Shown piece after piece: positions 37,222-46,300 of a stretch of DNA of 47,169 nucleotides (its first letter is position 1; each line of letters opens with the position of its first letter). Source of the DNA: a virus; the IMG/VR virus record IMGVR_UViG_3300030333_000376, positions 1-47,169 of that record. One strand, 5' to 3'. The notes under the pieces are model-generated. The model saw only the letters and a list, made by a program, of their open reading frames with translations. It made no database searches and was not told the origin of the DNA. The position numbers were made by a program, and so were the translations under genes.

Positions 37222-39024
37222 TTAGCCACCTTGTAATCCCCTTCTAAATGCTCCTCCACGCATAGCAGCTTCTAATACTGCTCCTTTAGTAACATCTGAT
37301 ATTTGAGGTAACATCTTTGTAACCTCTGCTCTAACTGTAGGCACAACGCCTGTAGCAAAGTTTATAGATTGATTTACTATAACAGGAGAACCACCACCCA
37401 TAGCATTTCTACTGTTCATGTTGTTCATTATTGTTCCACCAGTATTAGGAACAAATATTTCTGCTCCACGTTCTCCTACCAATGTAGGCATACCTTTTTG
37501 TACCGTTCCACCACCTGCATTTTTGCCCCAATCGCCCTTTACACCATCATTAGAACTACCATCAAATAAACCAGTACCTACTGTTCCTTTAAAATTAGGA
37601 AATATATTTGCTAATATTCTATTAACCACTTCCATTTGTAAAAATATAGCTATTATTTGGGAAACTATATTTCTAGCAAAGTTTTTGAATGATTCAAGTG
37701 CGTTTTGTCCGTCTAAAAGGGAATCAACAAAATCTTTAGTAAATGCTTGTGAAGTGCTAACTACTGCTTGTTGCAATTCTTCATCAAATGTTTTTGCTAC
37801 TTCTCCTACAGTTTCACCTACATTATGTGTAACATCACCTACTTTATTTAATTTATTTTCTAAATCAGAAGTATCAATAGTAAGACCTTGTATTATTTCG
37901 TCAAAGGTAGCTGTAGCACCTATAGCTTCATCAAAGTCACCTATTATCTCTTGTATCTTTTTGCCTAAATCATCTAATGACTCAGTTAAATACCCTATAC
38001 CTGCTATAAATAAAAATACAGGACTAGCTTTCATAGCTAAACTGAAAAGTTTTGTTGCTGCAGTAGCTACGGTCAAGCTTTTTACCAGTTTGAGTAAAGC
38101 TAGTCCCATAGAAGCTAATTTAACTGCAATAGCTATGCCCATTATTGCTATAAGTTCATCTTTAAATTTTTTGACAAAATCAAATGCATTACTTATTGCT
38201 TCTCCTGTAAGTTCAAATGCTTTTTTGACTACTCCACCTATAACTTTTGCTGTTTCTAAAGAATCAACTAATAAGACACTCATATCTCTAGCTAAATCTA
38301 AAAGAACATCATTTAAACCTCCTTGCCCTATTTCATCCATAAATAAGGAAGTAGCATCACCTAAGTTTGAAAATGCACCAGTTAAAGTATTTGCTCTTTG
38401 GGTTATAGCTTCTGGAAACTTAATTTCTCCGACAGAACGTACAAACTTCATAACACCTTCTGCTGACTTATCAACAGTGTCTGTTATCTCACCAAATTTC
38501 AAAGTTATTTTGTCGCCTTCTGTTTTACCTTCAAAACCTAAAGCCTGTAGTGATTCTATTGATGTTGTACCTGCTTTAAATATTGCTTGTGCTATTTGGT
38601 CAATCCCTACTCCCTGTGCTGCTGCTACATTACCTATTCCTCTCAAATCTTCTTCGGTAGGTTTGATGCCTATTCTTCTAAATTCAAGAAATGCTCTAGT
38701 AACTTCATCAATTTGGAAAGTGGTTTGGGCTGTAAATATTTTTATCATATCTAAAGCCTGTGCTGTTTCTACAGAACTACCAGTGTTAGCTTGTAATGTA
38801 GCTTCCAAATCTTCAAACATTTGGGTTGTCTTAACTATGTTCCTGCCTAAAGAAACTAATCCTACAGTTGCAAAAACTTTGCTAAGATTGCTAAAGGTAA
38901 GCATAGAAGATTTTGCTGTCTTATTAACATTACCTAATTGAGACTGCACTTTATTAAGACCTTGCCTAAGACCTTTGGTTTCAGCTTGTATCTCTATTAT
39001 TAATTTATCTATTGGTGCTGTCAT
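37222..39024 (-). CDS. Tape measure protein
   Basis: 600 residues. N-terminal LIIEIQAETKGLRQGLNKVQ and a long helical stretch to about 120, then phage-tape patterns (FQIDEVTRAFLEFRRIGIKP and SIESLQALGFEGKTEGDKIT). Two hydrophobic regions are AIMGIAIAVKLASMGLALLK and PVFLFIAGIGYLTE. The end (TVGTGLFDGSS, GMPTLVGERGAEIFVPN) is typical of tape measures. It sets tail length. At about 0.15 nm per residue that would be roughly 90 nm, an inference. It follows two chaperone genes, as in GTA-like tails. Confidence 0.93.
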   Translation of the reverse strand: MTAPIDKLIIEIQAETKGLRQGLNKVQSQLGNVNKTAKSSMLTFSNLSKVFATVGLVSLGRNIVKTTQMFEDLEATLQANTGSSVETAQALDMIKIFTAQTTFQIDEVTRAFLEFRRIGIKPTEEDLRGIGNVAAAQGVGIDQIAQAIFKAGTTSIESLQALGFEGKTEGDKITLKFGEITDTVDKSAEGVMKFVRSVGEIKFPEAITQRANTLTGAFSNLGDATSLFMDEIGQGGLNDVLLDLARDMSVLLVDSLETAKVIGGVVKKAFELTGEAISNAFDFVKKFKDELIAIMGIAIAVKLASMGLALLKLVKSLTVATAATKLFSLAMKASPVFLFIAGIGYLTESLDDLGKKIQEIIGDFDEAIGATATFDEIIQGLTIDTSDLENKLNKVGDVTHNVGETVGEVAKTFDEELQQAVVSTSQAFTKDFVDSLLDGQNALESFKNFARNIVSQIIAIFLQMEVVNRILANIFPNFKGTVGTGLFDGSSNDGVKGDWGKNAGGGTVQKGMPTLVGERGAEIFVPNTGGTIMNNMNSRNAMGGGSPVIVNQSINFATGVVPTVRAEVTKMLPQISDVTKGAVLEAAMRGGAFRRGLQGG

Positions 39025-39227
39025 TATTCGTCTGGGTATAGTTCCATTAATTCATTTAGTTCTGATCTTTGTAAGGGTGCTTCTTTTTTTGCTCCGTTAA
39101 ACTCCATAAACCCTTCTATTGCAGGATATATTTCGTGAAGCGTTGAGTTCCAAAAGGTTGCAGGAGACCAACCTATCATGCCAGTGCATATTTCCATAAA
39201 CCTTCGTACTGGTAAAGTTTCTTCCAT
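39024..39227 (-). CDS. Tail assembly chaperone (rcc01693/GTA gp10.1-like)
   Basis: 67 residues. GMIGWSPATFWNSTLHEIYP matches the conserved centre of the small GTA-type chaperone (P-x-x-FW-x-x-T-x-x-E-I). It is translated separately by a TAATG start overlapping the previous stop, not by ribosomal frameshift. It would hold the tape measure during tail tube assembly together with its upstream partner. Confidence 0.82.
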   Translation of the reverse strand: MEETLPVRRFMEICTGMIGWSPATFWNSTLHEIYPAIEGFMEFNGAKKEAPLQRSELNELMELYPDE

Positions 39228-39580
39228 TAACTCTCCATGTCCTGAAGCTTTTTTTCAGATTCATCTTCTCCAGATTCCACCGTTAAAACGCTTGTTAAAA
39301 GTTCTGCTACTATAGATGTAGCAGCAACAATACCTGCATCTTGTATAATCTTAGACACTTTTCTTTGGTCAAAATCATTACCCCCACCTCTAAGTGCAGG
39401 TAATAATACAGCCACCATATCGGAAACTGATATATCTCCTTCTGACATTTTAGTTGCAAGTTTTATGATGCCACAGCCAACAGACTGCTCTATCGTCATA
39501 ATTGCATCTATAGTTAATCTAGCCTTATAGGTTTTTTCACCTAAAGTTACTTCAATCTCGCCCTTTAGTGGGTTTGTCAT
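39227..39580 (-). CDS. Tail assembly chaperone (GTA_TAC/gp10-like)
   Basis: 117 residues from the ATG at 39580 ([20 protein letters not shown]), set by AGGAGAAGTCAG just upstream. The frame extends to 39613 but without an [22 protein letters not shown] is the family's opening and [14 protein letters not shown] its helical middle. Overlaps the preceding gene by 29 bases. Partner of the 67-residue chaperone. Confidence 0.82.
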   Translation of the reverse strand: MTNPLKGEIEVTLGEKTYKARLTIDAIMTIEQSVGCGIIKLATKMSEGDISVSDMVAVLLPALRGGGNDFDQRKVSKIIQDAGIVAATSIVAELLTSVLTVESGEDESEKKLQDMES

Positions 39581-39797
39581 CTGACTTCTCCTGTTTTGTA
39601 CTTGCCATTGCAAGTTTGATTAAAATTACATTATCTCGTTCATCCACTGAACTAGATAATATTTTGTAGGTTTTGCCATCTACTGAAACCTCAGATGGTT
39701 TTTTTCCTAACTGGTTAGGCAGTTCAAGGACATCCCCCTTAAGCATAGCAGGGATGTCGCCCTTACTGCCTTTAACTTTTACCTGCTCCCAAGCCAT
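39552..39797 (-). CDS. Small tail-region protein
   Basis: 81 residues, [20 protein letters not shown], with strand-rich segments ([20 protein letters not shown]) and a Lys/Asp-rich end. Placed between the tail tube and the chaperones. No family is recognised; possibly a head-tail joining or tail terminator accessory. The start is two bases after the tail tube stop. Its 3' end overlaps the next gene. Confidence 0.6.
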   Translation of the reverse strand: MAWEQVKVKGSKGDIPAMLKGDVLELPNQLGKKPSEVSVDGKTYKILSSSVDERDNVILIKLAMASTKQEKSDDKPTKGRD

Positions 39798-39799
39798 GA

Positions 39800-40213
39800 T
39801 TAGACTGTAGCGAATGTAATAGCACCTGCACTTTCAAAAGATACACTGTAAGTGACCTCTCCGTTGTACTCACCTGCATATTCTAGGGAAGTAACTTGGA
39901 AAGCACCTGTGAATGTACCGAAATCAGGAACTAAGAATTGGTAATTATTTTGCGTGTCTGCTAAAGCGTTAGTCTTTAGAGTTGTTTCACTTGCTCCATC
40001 TGTGAATACACCACTGCCTGAAACACTAATAGACTGAACCCCTGCGTCTGCTAATAAAGTTCTGTTATTAGAACTGTCTTTATTAGTAACGTCTACGGAT
40101 TCATTATTAACTGTAAGACTTGTTGACCTTAGACCTGCTATTGTTGTGAAAGTTTCAGGAGAACCACCATTCCCCACTTTCATTAGCATTGCACTACCTT
40201 TTTGTGCTGCCAT
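39800..40213 (-). CDS. Major tail tube protein
   Basis: 137 residues. KGSAMLMKVGNGGSPETFTT, LRSTSLTVNNESVDVTNKDS and the C-terminal SLEYAGEYNGEVTYSVSFES are the pattern of TP901-1/phi13/GTA-type tail tube proteins. It polymerises to the tail tube around the tape measure. Unlike its neighbours it is preceded by an 87-base gap with a stable hairpin, fitting separate control of an abundant virion protein. SD AATTGGAG. Confidence 0.88.
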   Translation of the reverse strand: MAAQKGSAMLMKVGNGGSPETFTTIAGLRSTSLTVNNESVDVTNKDSSNNRTLLADAGVQSISVSGSGVFTDGASETTLKTNALADTQNNYQFLVPDFGTFTGAFQVTSLEYAGEYNGEVTYSVSFESAGAITFATV

Positions 40214-40230
40214 ATTTATACTCCAATTAC

Positions 40231-40253
40231 GAAAGTATTAGTTAGATACTTTC
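40231..40253 (-). other. Leader hairpin before the tail tube gene
   Basis: GAAAGTAT (40231-40238) and ATACTTTC (40246-40253) form a perfect eight-pair stem with a seven-base loop, 18 bases before the tail tube ATG. There is no T-run, so it is a leader structure rather than a terminator. It could stabilise the mRNA or mark a processing site. Confidence 0.5.
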
Positions 40254-40260
40254 TAATTAA

Positions 40261-40274
40261 AAAAGCCAACTGGC
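40261..40274 (-). terminator. Weak terminator candidate before the tail tube gene
   Basis: On the minus strand a short GCC-AGTT-GGC stem is followed by TTTTTT. Only three or four pairs are possible, so termination would be partial at best. It could lower read-through from the connector genes. Confidence 0.25.
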
Positions 40275-40300
40275 ATCCAAAATTTATTAGCAACAGCTAG

Positions 40301-40708
40301 TTAAGAAGTTCCTAATATTATGGCTCGGAATCGCATGACACCGTGCCTTGTTATCCCATCTGGGTCTATCAAAATGTCACCAAATTCAAACCTTAGATTT
40401 ACTAAGTTATAACCTGTAACACTTAAACTGTAATCATGAAGCAAATCATGGATTCTGTCCATAATTTCTTTTGTTTCTTTGCTTCCTTTGTACTGTGACC
40501 AAATATCAAAATTAACTGTATATTCAGAACCATCTACATCTTTTGTTGAATAATCTATAGAACTATCCCTACCTATTGTTACAAATGGGTAGCTGTTACC
40601 TTCTTGTACTTCATCATAAACACCTGCACCTAATGTATTAGTTAGGTTAGAATCAGTGTTTAGCCTTGAATATAAAGCAGTTTGTATAGCAAATTGTCCT
40701 AAAGCCAT
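40301..40708 (-). CDS. Tail completion / tail terminator protein (DUF3168-like)
   Basis: 135 residues. FAIQTALYSRLNTDSNLTNT opens the family, followed by VYDEVQEGNSYPFVTIGRDS and DGSEYTVNFDIWSQYKGSKE, typical of DUF3168 proteins that cap the tail before head joining. It overlaps the preceding gene by one base and is followed by the tail tube region. Role by homology and order. Confidence 0.85.
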   Translation of the reverse strand: MALGQFAIQTALYSRLNTDSNLTNTLGAGVYDEVQEGNSYPFVTIGRDSSIDYSTKDVDGSEYTVNFDIWSQYKGSKETKEIMDRIHDLLHDYSLSVTGYNLVNLRFEFGDILIDPDGITRHGVMRFRAIILGTS

Positions 40709-41154
40709 TAGTCTATATACCCTCCCTTTTTAAATATCCTTTTTATTTGTGGTCTATTTTTTTCTAATGCAGGCTGCATATAAGGTCTCGGTCTCATATT
40801 CGTAGTACCAAATTCTAAATCTTTAGCATAAGGTGTCACATTAAATGAATTAGCTATTATCTGACCTATTACTTTTGTTCCTTCTGTCTTAACTTTTGTA
40901 GTTATACCTTCTATTAATTTACCAGTATCAGTTGCAGGTGCTTCTCCTGCTGCCGATGCTGTATGTGGTTTTCCTCCTCTCATGTAAGTCCTACCTGATT
41001 TATTACCACTAGCTATACTTTTTTTTGCTTCTCCTTCTACCAATGAAGCCGACCTTTGTACCAAATCTTTCAAATGATTTTCTGGATTAGTCACCAATCT
41101 TTTTTTTAATTTATTCTGCACAGCTTTGAGATTTTTTATACCAATTCTAGCCAT
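40708..41154 (-). CDS. HK97 gp10-like head-tail joining protein
   Basis: 148 residues. A basic N-terminal helix (IKNLKAVQNKLKKRL), then KSIASGNKSGRTYMRGGKPH and VTPYAKDLEFGTTNMRPRPY, whose E-F-G-T...RP-Y/F end is the gp10-family signature. Part of the connector-tail interface. Start and stop overlap neighbours. Confidence 0.88.
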   Translation of the reverse strand: MARIGIKNLKAVQNKLKKRLVTNPENHLKDLVQRSASLVEGEAKKSIASGNKSGRTYMRGGKPHTASAAGEAPATDTGKLIEGITTKVKTEGTKVIGQIIANSFNVTPYAKDLEFGTTNMRPRPYMQPALEKNRPQIKRIFKKGGYID

Positions 41155-41480
41155 TACAATGCAACTCCTAATTCACACTCTAAAACCATAAATCTGTCTC
41201 TATTATCAACATTCTTTATAGTTTTAATGTTGTAGTTGTCAGAGTCGTAAACTATCCTGTAGTTAGTCCCTATATCCCTTCTATAACGTATAATAAACTC
41301 GTATACGGTACGTTCTTGTACTTGCCCCTGCCTAAGTGTCTCTGAACCTGATTTCGGTCTTATATCAGCCCATAAATTAGCCAGAGTAGTCCATGCTTCC
41401 GTTAATCCACCACCTGTGTCTCTAGTATTAGTAGGTTTTTGTAATTCTATTTGGAATCTCATGTGTCCAATATTAGGCAT
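41154..41480 (-). CDS. Head-tail adaptor / stopper protein (SPP1 gp16/HK97 gp7-like)
   Basis: 108 residues. MRFQIELQKPTNTRDTGGGL and TLANLWADIRPKSGSETLRQ are the opening beta segments of this family, with IIRYRRDIGTNYRIVYD and FMVLECE closing the barrel. It lies between the connector and the gp10-like gene, the standard order. Length normal. Confidence 0.88.
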   Translation of the reverse strand: MPNIGHMRFQIELQKPTNTRDTGGGLTEAWTTLANLWADIRPKSGSETLRQGQVQERTVYEFIIRYRRDIGTNYRIVYDSDNYNIKTIKNVDNRDRFMVLECELGVAL

Positions 41481-41484
41481 GATT

Positions 41485-42147
41485 TTATCCTAAAGACATT
41501 AAAGAACTTGTACCAAAACCCTTTTGCACAATATAAGGTGCATAAAGCATTTTAATCATATTAGGTATTTGTCTTGCTTGAAGATATTCGCCCATATCTC
41601 CTCTATGCTCATACATATGTGCTATATGTTGCAACATTCCTAATCTTATGGGTTGTGGTACTGCATAAGCAGAAGTGTAACCTGCTACATAAATAACTTC
41701 TATAGCGTTAGCTACCCTTAAAGCTGAAGGAAATGTTTCTCCGTTTCTTAGAACTATCCTAGAAGGCTCTCTAGCAGTATCAACGTAGTATTTACTGGCT
41801 GCAAAGGTAGTAGCTGTGTCTGCATCATCATATGTTTTAACTGATGTAACACTTTGTACTGGTGCTTTAGGAAGAATAATATAATTTTTATAATAGTTTA
41901 GATCAGGTGCAGTTCTCATGCCTTCCCATAATGGGTCATCTATATCCAATATAGTATCTACAGTTAATGTTAAAGTTTGTTGCATTAGTGCCCTCCCTAT
42001 ATGTTCTTCTGCAAATTGTCTTGCAGCTTCTATCATAGGTCTTACAACTCTTTCATCTGTTGAATCTTCAACCCTTAAATATTCTTTTACCTCTTGTAAA
42101 GATAAAGGTTCTTCTGTGGGTGCTGTGCTTACTACCAATCCTGCCAT
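41485..42147 (-). CDS. Head-tail connector protein (HK97 gp6-like)
   Basis: 220 residues. EEPLSLQEVKEYLRVED, ARQFAEEHIGRALMQQTLTL, IILPKAPVQSVTSVKTYDD and GYTSAYAVPQPIRLGMLQHI are the usual gp6-like blocks. It forms the adaptor ring under the portal. The first connector gene after the small genes that follow the fibre. TAATG overlap at the start. Confidence 0.92.
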   Translation of the reverse strand: MAGLVVSTAPTEEPLSLQEVKEYLRVEDSTDERVVRPMIEAARQFAEEHIGRALMQQTLTLTVDTILDIDDPLWEGMRTAPDLNYYKNYIILPKAPVQSVTSVKTYDDADTATTFAASKYYVDTAREPSRIVLRNGETFPSALRVANAIEVIYVAGYTSAYAVPQPIRLGMLQHIAHMYEHRGDMGEYLQARQIPNMIKMLYAPYIVQKGFGTSSLMSLG

Positions 42148-42338
42148 TACATTATTACTCCTAATACTCCTGAAGTAATCAATACACCATAAAGACCCCA
42201 GATTAGATATTCAATGCGAACAAATCTAGCAGAGCCTGATTCCAACCTCTTTTCTAGATTTTCGTACCTAATAGCACATATTTGTTCGTGCAGTTCTAAA
42301 GCACTAACATCATTGCTTGGTTTCGCCATCTCCTTCAT
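42147..42338 (-). CDS. Small membrane protein upstream of the connector
   Basis: 63 residues, MKEMAKPSNDVSALELHEQI. A helical, charged first half is followed by a membrane segment (IEYLIWGLYGVLITSGVLGV) at the C-terminus. A second ATG (42329) is also possible. Placement among virion genes suggests a membrane-contacting accessory protein, perhaps in ejection or assembly. Coupled to the connector gene. Confidence 0.55.
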   Translation of the reverse strand: MKEMAKPSNDVSALELHEQICAIRYENLEKRLESGSARFVRIEYLIWGLYGVLITSGVLGVIM

Positions 42339-42630
42339 CTTCTTCTATTACCTCAACATCATCTTCTTCAGGTTTGTTGATTTCGTTTTCCATTATCCAA
42401 TCACGTCTGCGTTCGGTATTGGCTACATTATCTTGTATATCTAACTGTAAATAGAGCATAGCTTCATTCAGTTTTGCTAATTGCACTTGATAATCTAATA
42501 GTCTTTTGAATTGTATTTTTCCTTCATCAGAAAAACTTTCATTCACATCTATATCTATTGTTTCACCATCTTCTTCATAACGGAAAGTTGGTTTAGGGTT
42601 TTCATTTGAATCGTCTTTGGTATCTACCAT
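42310..42630 (-). CDS. Small acidic protein
   Basis: 106 residues, MVDTKDDSNENPKPTFRYEE. Highly acidic at both ends, with a central helix (GKIQFKRLLDYQVQLAKLNE then AMLYLQLDIQDN). A scaffolding- or chaperone-like composition, but no family is recognised. It lies between fibre-associated and connector genes and overlaps the next gene by 29 bases. Confidence 0.6.
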   Translation of the reverse strand: MVDTKDDSNENPKPTFRYEEDGETIDIDVNESFSDEGKIQFKRLLDYQVQLAKLNEAMLYLQLDIQDNVANTERRRDWIMENEINKPEEDDVEVIEEDEGDGETKQ

Positions 42631-42655
42631 GTTTTTTCTCCTAAGTTAAAAAATA

Positions 42656-43009
42656 TTATTTTACACCTATTGTTTTCTGAACAGAAGTAGGTGTTTTATC
42701 TTCTGTAATACGGTTATCCAAGGAAGTTTTAATGGCTGCAACTTCATCTGTGCCCATTGCAGTTTCTACCCACTTCTGTACGTTACTTTCTGTAACATCT
42801 GCAAATGCAGTGAATTTTGATAAATCTGAAACGTCTAACTGTTGTGAACCATAAGACTCAGCTGTATAAGTATCACTACCAGTCTTTTCAGTTGCTGATA
42901 ACCTCCAATGTACATTGTAGATTACATCGTCTTGACTTTTCCCATTATCATCTTTCTTGGTTGGGTATGTATCAACAGTAGATACATTCCAAGTGTATGT
43001 TGTTGCCAT
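42656..43009 (-). CDS. Small virion protein after the fibre (DUF7936-like)
   Basis: 117 residues. MATTYTWNVSTVDTYPTKKD, YNVHWRLSATEK and SKFTAFADVTESNVQKWVET recur in a family of small proteins found after phage fibres. Probably structural or a fibre chaperone. SD AGGAGTAATCATG. Function inferred from neighbours. Confidence 0.7.
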   Translation of the reverse strand: MATTYTWNVSTVDTYPTKKDDNGKSQDDVIYNVHWRLSATEKTGSDTYTAESYGSQQLDVSDLSKFTAFADVTESNVQKWVETAMGTDEVAAIKTSLDNRITEDKTPTSVQKTIGVK

Positions 43010-43017
43010 GATTACTC

Positions 43018-43290
43018 CTAGCTATTATCTTTTATGTACTTATTACCAGTAGTTATTGCACCTGTATAAGATGATTTATCTGCACTACTTCCTTTTACAT
43101 TAGGTGTATCATCATCAGAATCAACAGGAGCGTATTCTAGAATTGTAGATAAATGATCTACATTTCTTTGAACCATCTCGTTGATTTCAGCTTGAGTCAT
43201 TCCTGTTGTATCAAAAGAACCTGCTTTAACACCATCTATAAGCGTTACGCTATCAGTAGCTGCTTTAAGTACCTCTGTTACTGTTGCCAT
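43018..43290 (-). CDS. Small protein after the fibre
   Basis: 90 residues, MATVTEVLKAATDSVTLIDG. Helical start, then MTQAEINEMVQRNVDHLSTI and an acidic, Ser/Gly-rich end. The MTQAEINEMVQRNV pattern is seen in small phage proteins next to fibres. Good SD AAAGGAGAAAAATATG. Likely fibre-associated. Confidence 0.65.
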   Translation of the reverse strand: MATVTEVLKAATDSVTLIDGVKAGSFDTTGMTQAEINEMVQRNVDHLSTILEYAPVDSDDDTPNVKGSSADKSSYTGAITTGNKYIKDNS

Positions 43291-43357
43291 ATTTTTCTCC
43301 TTTATTTTTATTTAAAATTAATACTCTACTAAGCTTTTCCAGTTAAATCTAGGATTT

Positions 43358-46300
43358 CTACTTAGTTTCTATAATCTTCTCCAATTCTTCAACTTTTGAA
43401 GATAATTCTTGTATGGCTTTGGTCAACATAGGGACAAGTTTGGAATATTTAATTCCATACATTTGTCCGTCTTCGCTTATGTTAGTTATAAGATTGGTTT
43501 TGTCCTCTACTTTATAACCATATTGTGCTTCTAAAGCCTGTACATCTTGTGCCAAAAATCCACCATCAAGTTGTTCTTCTTTATGTGTTCCATCAGGAAT
43601 TATGCTTTGATCTTCGCTATACAAACTACGTTTATCCCAACGGTAAGTTACTGGGACAAGTTGATTGATAAAATCTAATCCTAGCTCTAATTGTTTAACA
43701 TCTGTTTTATCTCTTTTATCTGAAGCAACTGTCCAATCTACTTGAATATGAGCTTCAGTTATATTTTCATCACCTAAAACTATTTCATTACTGCCTGTGG
43801 TAATTGCTCCTCCTGGACTACCTGATACTCCTGCATCTTTTCCTAAAAATAAATTATTATCTCCTGTTGTAACTGACTGACCTGCCCCAATACCTAATGC
43901 AGTATTGTATTCTCCTTCAGTATTTACATATAAAGCTCTCCTACCTATTCCAGTATTTCCTGCACCTATAGTATTAGCAGTTAAACTTTGAAAGCCTAGA
44001 GATGTGTTGTTAGCAGCAGTTGTATTAGCAGTTAAAGCGTAAGCACCTACAGCAGTATTTGCTTCACCTGTGGTATTAGCACCTAGAGCTGCTTCACCCA
44101 CTCCTGTATTGTAGTCTGCTGTTGTGTTAGCGTCTAAAGCATTTGCTCCAACAGCTACGTTAGCATCGCCTTCAGTATTTACATATAAAGCTCTCCTACC
44201 TAATCCGACATTATTAAATCCTGTTGTATTAGCATTTAAAGAGGCAGTTCCGACTGCTGTATTACTGTTAGCAGTAGTATTAGCTGCTAAAGCTCCGTAC
44301 CCTACAGCTACAATATCACTACCTGTTGTATTGTTTAATCCTGCGTTTTGTCCAAATGCTGCGTTATAAGTACCTGTGGTGTTTGCACTTAATGAAGTAT
44401 TACCTACTGCTGTGTTACTGTTAGCATTATTAGCGTCTAAACTACCTACTCCAATAGCAACGTTACTAGCTCCTGTTGTATTAACGTCAAGTGCTCCATA
44501 TCCTATAGCTGTGTTATTGACACCTGTGGTATTGGCTTGCATTGCTCCTCTACCTACTGCTGTGTTACCACCACCTGTAGTATTTCCTTCTAAAGCTTGA
44601 GTACCAATACCTGTATTATTATCAGCTGTAGTGTTAGCATTTAATGCAGCATAACCCATTGCAACATTATTATCTCCATCTGTATTTAGTGCTAAAGCAG
44701 CATTACCAACTGCTGTATTTATCATACCTGTAGTATTCGCACTTAATGCACTTGCTCCTACGGCAGTATGACTACTTTTATCTGTATTAGCATCTAAAGC
44801 TTGCCTTCCTATAGCTGTGTTGTTATATCCAGTTGTATTTGCAAATAGTGCGTTTTCTCCTATAGCAGTATTACTACCACCTGTATTATTGTATAAAGTA
44901 TTTTGACCAACAGCTACACTATAGTCTCCTTGTGTTCCTGAAGACATCGCTTGATAACCTATTGCTACGTTGCCTGCAGCAGTTGTAGCATTAGTTAGTG
45001 AATTTTTACCTACTGCAGTATTATAAGAAGCAGTTGTGGCAGTTGTTAAAGAGTTATATCCAACTGCTGTATTTGAACCACCTGTAGTGTTGGCATCTAA
45101 AGAATACATACCAACAGCTGTATTGTCAGCACCTGTTTCATTAGCTACTAAAGCTTGACTTCCTACAGCAGTATTATTAGCTCCTGTTGTATTTGCATAT
45201 AAAGCTGCTGCACCTAAAGCTGTATTATGATCTGCTGTTGTAGCAGCTTGTAATGCTCTAGCACCTATTGCTGTGTTTTGATCTCCCTCAGTAATAGCTT
45301 TACCTGCATCTTTACCAAATGCTGCATTTTTTGTACCTGTTGTATTAGCTTTAAGTGAATCATAACCTACTGCTGTGTTGTCTGAAGCTGTAGTGTTAAG
45401 TGCTAATGCACCTTGACCAACAGCTACGTTATAGTTACCAGTTGTATTAGTCAATAAAGCCTCTCTACCTATACCAGTATTTTGTTCTCCTGTAGTATTT
45501 CCTGATAAAGATAAATATCCTAAAGATGTATTGTAACTACCTGTAGTATTAGCATCTAAGGCATAAGTACCAACTGCTGTATTCTGGTTTGCAGTAGTAC
45601 TTTCTTCTAAAGCTTGTAGTCCTATTGCTACATTACTTGATCCTGTAGTAGTTTTTTGTAATGCTTCATTTCCTATAGCTACATTATAATTTCCTGTAGT
45701 TGTTTCTGCACCTGAACCCCACCCCATATAAGTATTCGAAGACCCTGTAGTAACTGAACCACCTGAAACATAACCAATTGCTGTATTATAAGTACCTGTT
45801 GTATTAGCATCTAAAGCATAAGACCCTACGGCTGTATTACCACTACCTGTAGTTATTGCAACACCTGCAAAATACCCAACCATAGTATTATCACTTGGTG
45901 AGTTTGCTACATTTAATGCTCCGTAACCTAATGCTGTATTTCTATCTCCATCTACATTTAATTTTAATGAATCTTTACCTAATGCTGTATTGGAATGTCC
46001 TTCTGTATTTGCAGCCATAGATAGGTAGCCTACGGCAGTATTACCAGTTGCAGTAGTATTTTCTTCTAAAGCGTGATAACCGACTGCTGTATTGTAAGAA
46101 GCAGTAGTGTTTTGTTCCATAGCTTGATAACCAATAGCCACGTTATAGTTACCCGTTGTATTTTCTTCTAAAGCATAATTACCTACTGCTACATTACTAG
46201 CGCCTGTAGTATTTGCATATAGTGCTTGTCTGCCTACTGCTATATTATTGTCTGCTGTCGTATTAGAATATAAAGCTAAAAGCCCAACAGCAGTATTACT

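Noticed and set aside
37418-38941. 507-codon open frame on the plus strand opposite the tape measure gene
   Set aside because: It is the mirror of the tape measure codon pattern, is rich in Ser/Pro/Ala with no domain, and has no SD. It is an antisense shadow.
39227-39797. Programmed ribosomal frameshift in the tail chaperone genes
   Set aside because: The two chaperones have their own start codons (an SD for the first, TAATG for the second) and no slippery heptamer was noticed at the junction.
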